A stretch of 64,000 nt of DNA. It comes from CAUUJV01 sp963545565. GTDB lineage: Bacteria > Actinomycetota > Actinomycetes > Actinomycetales > Bifidobacteriaceae. Location of the stretch: positions 35,955-99,954 of the forward strand of contig CAUUJV010000006.1 in assembly GCA_963545565.1 (NCBI GenBank), read 5' to 3'. Every line of letters begins with the position of its first letter. Position 1 is the first letter of the stretch. The position numbers and the translations under genes are program-made. The notes beneath the pieces are model-generated. The model saw only the letters and a program-made list of their open reading frames with translations. It was not told the DNA's origin and did no database searches. Positions 42,981 to 50,087 of this stretch are shown piece after piece.

Positions 42981-43613
42981 ATGCATGATTTTTTGCGAGT
43001 AGCGCTCACAGGGGGAATAGCAGCGGGAAAATCTACTGTAAGTGAGCATCTCATTGATCAAGGCTTTGATGTTATTGACTATGACGAAATATCGCGTGAG
43101 ATTGTGCGCCCTAACAGTAAAATATTGCAACGTGTTGCAAATCTTTTTGGTGAAAAAGCACTTACACAAGATGGTCAGCTCAATCGTCAGTGGCTGGCAG
43201 ATAATGTATTCAATAACAAATTGCAATTGCAAAAACTTAACAATATTATGCATCCAGCAATCTATGAAATTGCGGCTCAACGTGATGCTGAATTGTGTAA
43301 GGCTGGTAGAGAGATAGTTTTTCATGATATTCCGCTACTTGCGGCAACTGCTGATATTGCTCAGAGAGTTGGCCTTATATTCAACCACATAATCACCGTT
43401 GAGGCTCCAGATGGAATTCGTATTAAACGTATGATGAAAACGCGCAATATGACCGTTGCACAAGCACAATCTCGCATAAACTCCCAATCTTCTCAAATTG
43501 ACCGAGAACGGATCGCTGATGTGGTAATCAGCTCTGAGCAATCGGTTGAAGATATGCTCTGTGAGGTTGATAAATACGTTAATAGTTGGCTCAAAGCCAA
43601 AAAAGCAGAGTAA
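42981..43613 (+). CDS. coaE: Dephospho-CoA kinase
   Basis: CoaE (210 residues) phosphorylates dephospho-CoA, the last step of coenzyme A synthesis. Walker A GGIAAGKS is at residues 11-18. DYDEISREIV and the HPAIYEIAAQRD region fit the CoaE lid and substrate parts. An in-frame ATG at 42969 is possible. Neither start has a ribosome site, and TATGAT (42968-42973) lies just before the ATG at 42981, so a leaderless transcript is plausible. The rpsA-coaE-uvrB order is conserved in actinobacteria. Confidence 0.93.
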   Translation: MHDFLRVALTGGIAAGKSTVSEHLIDQGFDVIDYDEISREIVRPNSKILQRVANLFGEKALTQDGQLNRQWLADNVFNNKLQLQKLNNIMHPAIYEIAAQRDAELCKAGREIVFHDIPLLAATADIAQRVGLIFNHIITVEAPDGIRIKRMMKTRNMTVAQAQSRINSQSSQIDRERIADVVISSEQSVEDMLCEVDKYVNSWLKAKKAE

Positions 43614-43653
43614 GAACCAATTCAAGTATTTTTGATAGAGCCCGCACTCTAGG

Positions 43654-45771
43654 ATGAAGCGTATGGGTTTTAATGGAATTGAACGGATAGATAAGCCTTT
43701 TGTTGTTAAATCGCCGTATAAGCCTTCTGGAGATCAGCCGCAAGCAATTGAAGAATTAGCTCAGCGCATTGAAAATGGTGAAAGCGATGTTGTGCTCATG
43801 GGTGCAACAGGTACAGGCAAAACAGCAACAACAGCTTGGCTTATTGAACGATTGCAGCGCCCAACATTGATTTTAGAGCCCAATAAAACTCTAGCTGCTC
43901 AATTATGCGCAGAGTTTCGTGAGCTTATGCCAGATAACGCCGTGAACTATTTTGTGTCATACTATGACTACTATCAGCCAGAAGCGTATATTCCTCAAAC
44001 AGATACCTTTATTGAAAAAGATTCTTCTATCAACGACGATGTTGAACGTTTGCGCCATGCTGCGACTGCTTCGCTCCTTACGCGCCGTGATTGCGTAGTA
44101 GTTGCAACAGTTTCGTGTATTTATGGTTTAGGTACTCCTGAAGAATATGCCGGAAATATGCTGTTTCTGCATGAAGGAATGGAGATGGATCGCAATGATT
44201 TGTTGCGAACATTCGTAGATATGCAGTATAAGCGCAACGATATTGCTTTTACTCGTGGAACTTTTCGTGTGCGTGGTGACACAGTTGAAATTATTCCTGT
44301 GTATGAAGAGCTAGCTGTACGAATAGAGTTCTTTGGTGATGAGATTGACCGTATTACAACGCTTCACCCTCTTACAGGCGATGTAATTTCACATGAAGAA
44401 TCAGTTCATGTTTTCCCGGCAACACATTATGTTGCAGGCCCTGAGCGTTTGAATCGCGCGATGAAAACTATCCAAGCTGAGTTAGACGAGCGTGTGGCGC
44501 AATTGCGTAAGCAAAATAAGGAACTTGAAGCGCAGCGTCTTACTATGCGCACAACATATGATTTAGAAATGCTTGCTCAGTTGGGTACGTGTTCTGGAGT
44601 GGAAAACTATTCGCGGCATTTTGATGGGCGTGAACCTGGAACTCCTCCGCATACTCTACTGGACTTTTTCCCAGATGATTTTCTTCTCGTTATTGACGAG
44701 TCACATGTTACTGTCCCACAAGTCGGTGCTATGTATGAGGGTGACGCAAGCCGTAAACGTACTTTGGTAGAGCATGGTTTTCGTCTTCCGAGTGCTATGG
44801 ATAATCGTCCTCTCAAGTGGGATGAATTCCTCACTCATATCGGTCAGACAGTGTATCTTTCTGCAACTCCAGGCGATTATGAGATGAATCTTTCTGATGG
44901 AGTAGTAGAGCAGATTATTCGTCCTACGGGATTACTTGATCCACAGATTGATGTGCGTCCGGTTGAAGGTCAAGTTGATGACTTACTTGGGGAGATTAAA
45001 GATCGCGTTGCGAAACATGAGCGTGTACTTGTTACCACACTGACGAAGAAAATGGCAGAAGATTTGACTGCTTATTTGTTAGAGCGAGATATCAAAGTGG
45101 AGTATTTGCACTCCGATGTAGACACATTGCGTCGCGTTGAGCTATTGCGAGAATTGCGCGAAGGCAAGATTGACATAATTGTGGGTATTAACCTATTGCG
45201 AGAAGGCCTTGATTTACCAGAGGTTTCACTTGTTGCGATTTTGGACGCTGACAAAGAAGGATTCTTGCGTTCATACCGTTCCCTTATTCAGACTATTGGA
45301 CGAGCTGCGCGTAACGTTTCCGGCACGGTGATTATGTATGCAGATGATCGTACAGATTCCATGAATAAGGCGATTGAGGAGACGGAACGTCGCAGAGCAA
45401 AGCAAATTGCATACAACAAAGAGCACGGCATTGACCCGAAACCACTGATTAAGAAAATTAGTGATGTAAACGATATGCTTGCTAAAGAAGATGTAGATAC
45501 GCAAGAGCTTCTTGAGGGTGGGTATCGCAACGCTGGTAAAGCTGGTAATTCTCATTTGGGCATTCCTACTCTTAATGAGCAAGAGGCTGATAAACGTCAC
45601 CAGAAGTTGATGGAGGCAGGTTTACCCGCACAAGATTTGGCTAATCTTATCCGTCAGCTTAGCGACCAAATGCACACGGCTGCAGAACAACTTCAGTTTG
45701 AGTTGGCTGCACGATTACGTGATGAGATTCAGGATTTGAAGAAAGAACTTAGACAAATGACCAAGCAATAA
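43654..45771 (+). CDS. uvrB: Excinuclease ABC subunit B
   Basis: UvrB (705 residues) is the damage-verifying helicase of nucleotide excision repair. Walker A GATGTGKT is at 50-57. The beta-hairpin region has SYYDYYQPEAYIPQTDTFIEKDSS. DESHVT, the helicase motifs TKKMAEDLTAYLLER and IGRAARNVSG, and a C-terminal UVR motif (QLQFELAARLRDEIQDLKKEL) complete it. It works with Mfd, encoded at 6110, in transcription-coupled repair. No SOS box is visible upstream. Confidence 0.97.
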   Translation: MKRMGFNGIERIDKPFVVKSPYKPSGDQPQAIEELAQRIENGESDVVLMGATGTGKTATTAWLIERLQRPTLILEPNKTLAAQLCAEFRELMPDNAVNYFVSYYDYYQPEAYIPQTDTFIEKDSSINDDVERLRHAATASLLTRRDCVVVATVSCIYGLGTPEEYAGNMLFLHEGMEMDRNDLLRTFVDMQYKRNDIAFTRGTFRVRGDTVEIIPVYEELAVRIEFFGDEIDRITTLHPLTGDVISHEESVHVFPATHYVAGPERLNRAMKTIQAELDERVAQLRKQNKELEAQRLTMRTTYDLEMLAQLGTCSGVENYSRHFDGREPGTPPHTLLDFFPDDFLLVIDESHVTVPQVGAMYEGDASRKRTLVEHGFRLPSAMDNRPLKWDEFLTHIGQTVYLSATPGDYEMNLSDGVVEQIIRPTGLLDPQIDVRPVEGQVDDLLGEIKDRVAKHERVLVTTLTKKMAEDLTAYLLERDIKVEYLHSDVDTLRRVELLRELREGKIDIIVGINLLREGLDLPEVSLVAILDADKEGFLRSYRSLIQTIGRAARNVSGTVIMYADDRTDSMNKAIEETERRRAKQIAYNKEHGIDPKPLIKKISDVNDMLAKEDVDTQELLEGGYRNAGKAGNSHLGIPTLNEQEADKRHQKLMEAGLPAQDLANLIRQLSDQMHTAAEQLQFELAARLRDEIQDLKKELRQMTKQ

Positions 45772-45833
45772 GAATTGCTGAAAAGTAGATTTTGCCAGAG
45801 AGATAGAAATAAAGATAAGGATAGAGTAGAAGT

Positions 45834-46802
45834 ATGCACGAGCTACCCGTACCTTTTATGGTTGTAACACTTATTGTGCTTGCGATTTTCTTCGCAGTAG
45901 ATTTGGTGCTTATTGGCCGTAAGCCGCATATTCCCAGCACAAAGGAATGCATACAGCACATTGGATTTTTTGTTGTGATGGCGTTAATTTTTGGTGCAAT
46001 TCTGTGGTTCGTGGGTGGTTCGAAGCCTGCTATTGAGTTTTACTCAGGTTGGTTAACCGAATATTCGCTGAGTATTGATAATCTTTTTGTCTTTGTTATT
46101 ATCATGTCAAATTTTGCTGTCCCGAAGAATTTGCAAAAGTTCGTACTCAGCGTTGGTATTACGATTGCATTGGTCTTACGAGGTATCTTTATTCTCCTTG
46201 GATCAGCAATTATTACACGATTCACGTGGGTATTCTTTATTTTTGGTGCGTTCTTAATTTATACAGCTTTCGGCTTGCTTAAAGGCGATAGCGATGATGA
46301 TGAGTATAAAGAAAATATTCTGATTACATGGATGCGCAAAGTTGTTCCCGTTACCAATGAATACGATGGGGAACGTTTACGAACAGTAAAGAATGGTGTT
46401 AAATATTTCACTCCTATGCTGATTGTTTTTGTGGCGATTGGTACCACGGATGTGATGTTTGCATTTGACTCGATTCCGGCAATCTTTGGCTTAACAAAAG
46501 ATCCGTTCATCGTGTTTACGGGCAATGTCTTCGCGTTGCTAGGCTTACAGCAGTTGTATTTCTTGCTTGGTGAAATGCTCGATAGGCTCGTATATTTGCC
46601 TATTGGTCTTTCTGTAGTTCTTGGGTTTATCGGTATTAAGTTGATTCTTGAGGCTCTGCATAGCAATACTCTTCCCTTTATCAATGGGGGAGCTAATATT
46701 ACGGCCGTTCCAGAAATCCCGACATGGCTTTCTTTGGTTGTTATTGTGTGCGCAATTGGCGGCTCAGCTGCGGCAAGTTTGCTTAAAACGCCACGTAAGT
46801 AA
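45834..46802 (+). CDS. TerC family integral membrane protein
   Basis: A 322-residue TerC/Alx family protein with about nine membrane helices. Conserved acidic residues lie in LSIDNLFVFVIIMSNFAVP and TTDVMFAFDSIPAIFG. Recent work links the family to Mn2+ export and to metal loading of exported enzymes; older names refer to tellurium resistance. No yybP-ykoY manganese riboswitch is visible in the 62-base gap after uvrB. In bifidobacteria this gene normally lies between uvrB and pyk, as here. Confidence 0.92.
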   Translation: MHELPVPFMVVTLIVLAIFFAVDLVLIGRKPHIPSTKECIQHIGFFVVMALIFGAILWFVGGSKPAIEFYSGWLTEYSLSIDNLFVFVIIMSNFAVPKNLQKFVLSVGITIALVLRGIFILLGSAIITRFTWVFFIFGAFLIYTAFGLLKGDSDDDEYKENILITWMRKVVPVTNEYDGERLRTVKNGVKYFTPMLIVFVAIGTTDVMFAFDSIPAIFGLTKDPFIVFTGNVFALLGLQQLYFLLGEMLDRLVYLPIGLSVVLGFIGIKLILEALHSNTLPFINGGANITAVPEIPTWLSLVVIVCAIGGSAAASLLKTPRK

Positions 46803-46897
46803 CAGCATTGCCCACAGTCGCATATTGTGGGTAAGCTAAGAACTGTGAAAGTACGGGAATAATCCCGTTCCTACTAGAAAGAAACAGGCAGGCATTC

Positions 46898-48340
46898 ATG
46901 CGCAAGGCTAAGATTGTCGATACCATTGGTCCAGCTTCATCTTCCCTCGAAACTCTTGAGAAGATTATCAATGCTGGTATGAACGTTGCACGTATCAACC
47001 GTTCTCATGGTACTTTCGAAGAGCATATGAACGTTTACAACAACGTTCGTCAGGCAGCTAAGAATACTGGCAAGAACGTTGCAGTATTGGTTGATCTTCA
47101 GGGACCAAAGATTCGCTGTGGTTGGGTTGAAGAAAACGCTGATGGTGATGACAAGGTTTGGCTCGATGAGGGTCAAGAATTCGTTATTACTACCGATGAA
47201 GTAACTGGTAACAAAGAGCGTGTTTCCACTACTTTCAAGGGTCTCCCAGGGGATTGCCACGTAGGCGATCCAATCTTGATTGATGACGGTAAGGTTCGCC
47301 TTGAAGTCACTAAGGTCGAGGGCAACGACGTTTACACTAAGGTTCTCGTTGCTGGACCAGTATCCTCTCACAAGGGCATCAACTTGCCTGGTGTTGCAGT
47401 GTCTGTTCCTGCTTTGTCCGAGAAGGATGAAGAAGATCTTCGCTGGGGCATCCAGACTGGCGCTGACATTATCGCAATGTCCTTCGTCCGCTTTGGTAGC
47501 GATATTGAGCGTGCTCACCAGATTATGGATGAAGAAGGTCGCCGTATTCCAGTTGTAGCAAAGATTGAAAAGCCACAGGCTGTTGAGAACCTTGAGGATA
47601 TTGTCAAGGCATTCGATGGCATTATGGTTGCTCGTGGCGATATGGCTGTGGAAATGCCATTTGAGCAGGTTCCACTTATTACCAAGCGCTGCATTGAGCT
47701 CGCTCGTGCATATGGCAAGCCAGTTATCGTTGCAACTGAGGTTTTGGGCTCCATGGTTCATTCACCGGTTCCAAGCCGTGCAGAAGCATCTGACTGCGCA
47801 AATGCAGTTCTTGATGGTACCGACGCAACCATGACTTCTAACGAAACCGCTGTTGGCGATTATCCAGTAGTCGTAGTAGACACCATGGCATGCATTTCTG
47901 AGTATGCTTCTACCAATGGTTACGACCGTATTCCAGCAATCCGCGACGAAGTATTCAACACTTCTGCAGCAATGGCATCTGCAGCAGTTGAGCTTGCAGA
48001 TAAGACCAGCGCTAAGGCAATTGTTGCATTCTCTTCCACTGGCAACACTGTTCATCGTGTATCTGCAGAGCGTCCAGTAGCTCCTATCTACGGCTTGACC
48101 GTAAACGAGCACACTAAGTGCTGGCTCGGTTTGAGCTGGGGCACTGAGGCATTCTTGCTTGATCAGGATTATCATGGCTTGAAGCGTGATGAGCTCATGA
48201 CTCTTGCAGATAAGACTCTTAAGGCAGAAGGAAAGCTTGAAGATGGCGACGTCGTAGTAATCCTCGCATCTGCTCCTTCCAGCACTGAACCAGGTGCAAC
48301 AGATTCTGTTTACCTCCACACCGTAGGTGCACGCGACTAA
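46898..48340 (+). CDS. pyk: Pyruvate kinase
   Basis: Pyruvate kinase (480 residues) makes ATP and pyruvate from phosphoenolpyruvate, the final step of lower glycolysis. Motifs: KIVDTIGPASSS, NRSHGTFEEH, DLQGPKIR, the active-site strand VVAKIEKPQAVENLEDI with GIMVARGDMAVEMP, and EVLGSMVHSPVPSRAEASDCANAV in a slightly altered MTQMLxSM region. The allosteric C-terminal domain follows. Codon use is biased as in eno and rpsA. A strong terminator follows. Confidence 0.96.
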   Translation: MRKAKIVDTIGPASSSLETLEKIINAGMNVARINRSHGTFEEHMNVYNNVRQAAKNTGKNVAVLVDLQGPKIRCGWVEENADGDDKVWLDEGQEFVITTDEVTGNKERVSTTFKGLPGDCHVGDPILIDDGKVRLEVTKVEGNDVYTKVLVAGPVSSHKGINLPGVAVSVPALSEKDEEDLRWGIQTGADIIAMSFVRFGSDIERAHQIMDEEGRRIPVVAKIEKPQAVENLEDIVKAFDGIMVARGDMAVEMPFEQVPLITKRCIELARAYGKPVIVATEVLGSMVHSPVPSRAEASDCANAVLDGTDATMTSNETAVGDYPVVVVDTMACISEYASTNGYDRIPAIRDEVFNTSAAMASAAVELADKTSAKAIVAFSSTGNTVHRVSAERPVAPIYGLTVNEHTKCWLGLSWGTEAFLLDQDYHGLKRDELMTLADKTLKAEGKLEDGDVVVILASAPSSTEPGATDSVYLHTVGARD

Positions 48341-48358
48341 TTTTTATTTTGCAAAAGT

Positions 48359-48392
48359 AATCCCCCTCACCAATTGGAGAGGGGGATTATTC
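48359..48392 (+). terminator. Terminator after pyk
   Basis: AATCCCCCTC (48359-48368) pairs perfectly with GAGGGGGATT (48379-48388), with a 10-base loop, followed by ATTC. A strong GC stem. Confidence 0.85.
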
Positions 48393-48502
48393 GTTTTATA
48401 GGAGTGGTAACTTCTTGTAGTTGGTTGTAGGATCTAGGAAATCAATTTCTAGAATTTTTGTATTTTACAGTCTTGTATGCAATCTTATAGTTTTATAGCT
48501 GT

Positions 48503-49096
48503 TTATAGTTTTTGACTGAGCTGACGAGTGTGCTCATTTAAGATTGCAATAATTGATTTTGCATCTACGATAATACCGCCAAGAGCCATTTCATAAGCAT
48601 CATTAAGTGGAATAAGACGTGCTGTGGATGAAGGAGACTCAGGGCTTATAACTCCACGCTCAGTGAGTGATAATCCTGTGGCGCGATAAATCGCTGTATG
48701 CTGTGTGGAGAAGCTTGGGGTATTGATAAAGCGAACAACCTCAGAGAAGTTTTCTGCTTCATAGCCAGCCTCATCACGCAACTTGATAGCCGCCACTTCA
48801 AGAGGTTTTTCATTATGCGTTGCGTGTCCTGCAGGAATTTCCAAAGTCCACATGCGGTTTGGAACTCGATACTGTTCAATCAAAATAATCTCATTATTGG
48901 CTGTAATAGGGAGCACTGCAATAGTATCTCCATCGTTTTCACGCAGAATATTACGTGTAAAAATCCCCACTTCTTTGTTAGACAGAGTCACGCGGTCAAT
49001 ATCAAAATAATGAGCTGAAAACACTTCCTCACGGCTAACTTCGCGAACTGGGGCAGGACGCCACGGATCAAATTCACGATATGTTTTCTCAGCCAT
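48503..49096 (-). CDS. Nudix hydrolase with degenerate Nudix box (ADP-ribose pyrophosphatase-like)
   Basis: A 197-residue Nudix-fold protein resembling ADP-ribose pyrophosphatases: DRVTLSNKEVGIFTRN, VLPITANNEIILIEQYRVP and WTLEIPAGHATHNEKP. The canonical box G-x5-E-x7-REUxEExG is only partly kept: after GHATHNE and seven residues the RE pair reads IK and the EE pair reads DE. The expected metal-binding Glu is therefore a Lys, and catalysis may be altered or lost. The start at 49096 has AAAGGAG seven bases upstream. It lies between pyk and the Leu-like tRNA, on the opposite strand. Confidence 0.82.
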   Translation of the reverse strand: MAEKTYREFDPWRPAPVREVSREEVFSAHYFDIDRVTLSNKEVGIFTRNILRENDGDTIAVLPITANNEIILIEQYRVPNRMWTLEIPAGHATHNEKPLEVAAIKLRDEAGYEAENFSEVVRFINTPSFSTQHTAIYRATGLSLTERGVISPESPSSTARLIPLNDAYEMALGGIIVDAKSIIAILNEHTRQLSQKL

Positions 49097-49234
49097 AGTC
49101 AACTCCTTTGTTTGCAACGACTTTACTCTCATACTACTCAAATTCATTCGAACACGTAACGAGATCTTGTTAAAAGCGTTTCAAAACACACCGAGTGGCA
49201 TCAATCGCAGATTTGTAGTAACCTCTCTCAGGAG

Positions 49235-49308
49235 GCCCCGGTATCCCAATTGGTAGAGGAGACAGCCTCAAAATCTGTACAGTGTGGGTTCGAGTCCCAC
49301 CCGGGGCA
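49235..49308 (+). tRNA. tRNA with Leu (CAA) anticodon and short class I variable arm
   Basis: A 74-base cloverleaf. The acceptor GCCCCGG pairs perfectly with CCGGGGC, discriminator A, CCA not encoded. The T-arm is GTGGG-TTCGAGT-CCCAC. The anticodon arm ACAGC-CTCAAAA-TCTGT gives anticodon CAA, with one C-T mismatch at the loop end. The D-stem TCCC/AGGA has one mismatch. The variable loop is only five bases (ACAGT), whereas bacterial tRNA-Leu, including the one at 13377, has a long arm. It could be a non-standard decoding or regulatory tRNA. It lies directly upstream of pdtaR. Confidence 0.8.
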
Positions 49309-49371
49309 CTTTTAATGCGTGAACATCTAGCGGAGTTGGTAGTTTGAGTTCTCTCGGAAAGAAGGTACGCA

Positions 49372-50049
49372 ATGAGTCAAAATCAAGTTTCTCGCACAGT
49401 TGTTGTTGCCGAAGATGAAGCTCTTAACCGCATGGATATTGTTGAATCTTTGAATGAAGGCGGTTACAAGGTTATCGGTGAAGCTGCTAATGGGCAAGAA
49501 GCGGTTGATTTGGTTCGAGAGTTACATCCAGATGTGGTTGTGATGGACATTAAGATGCCTATAAAAGATGGCATTACTGCTGCGCGTGAAATCAATGACG
49601 AGTTTATTGCTCCAGTTGTGATGCTCACTGCTTTTTCACAGAAAGATTTTGTCGCTGAAGCAATTGATACAGGTGTTATGGCGTATGTTGTTAAGCCATT
49701 CGTTCCAGATAGACTTTTCCCTGCATTAGATGTTGCCTTCGGCCGCTTCGAACAGATGAAGGCGCTGCGTAATCGTCTGAGCGAAATTCCTAGTGACTCC
49801 AATGATGCAGCTTCAGGTGAAGATAATTCTGAAGAACTCGCAGCTTTGCGTGAACAGGTAGCAGATCTTAAGGGGCGTTTAGAGTCTCGTAAGCACGTGG
49901 ATCGTGCCAAGGGGCTACTAATGGAGCATATGGGGCTAACTGAGCAAGAAGCATTCCGATGGATTCAGAAAACCTCTATGGATCGCCGTTTAACTATGCT
50001 TGAAGTAGCTGATGCAGTTATTTCACAGGTTGAGGGAGATAAAGACTAG
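49372..50049 (+). CDS. pdtaR: ANTAR-domain response regulator (PdtaR-like)
   Basis: A 225-residue regulator. The receiver domain has AEDEALNRMD and the phospho-acceptor Asp59 in VVVMDIKMP, with Lys in VVKPFVPD. After a linker of Ser, Asp and Glu and a short coiled coil, the C-terminal ANTAR domain (about 163-222) has DRAKGLLMEHMGLTEQEAFRW and the TMLEVADAVI end. ANTAR domains bind paired RNA hairpins to control transcription termination. The kinase is almost certainly the PdtaS homologue at 15366. Position just upstream of polA matches mycobacteria. Confidence 0.94.
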   Translation: MSQNQVSRTVVVAEDEALNRMDIVESLNEGGYKVIGEAANGQEAVDLVRELHPDVVVMDIKMPIKDGITAAREINDEFIAPVVMLTAFSQKDFVAEAIDTGVMAYVVKPFVPDRLFPALDVAFGRFEQMKALRNRLSEIPSDSNDAASGEDNSEELAALREQVADLKGRLESRKHVDRAKGLLMEHMGLTEQEAFRWIQKTSMDRRLTMLEVADAVISQVEGDKD

Positions 50050-50087
50050 GCAGTCATAACCTCCATACACTCACATAAGATGTGTGT

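Noticed and set aside
41460..43325. 621-codon open frame antisense to rpsA and coaE
   Set aside because: Same effect as at eno; the product is Cys/Asn-rich and spans two terminators and two real genes.
45772..45833. yybP-ykoY manganese riboswitch before terC
   Set aside because: The gap is only 62 bases, AT-rich and has no matching stems.
46937..47761. 274-codon open frame antisense to pyk
   Set aside because: Shadow of a codon-biased gene with no recognisable domain.
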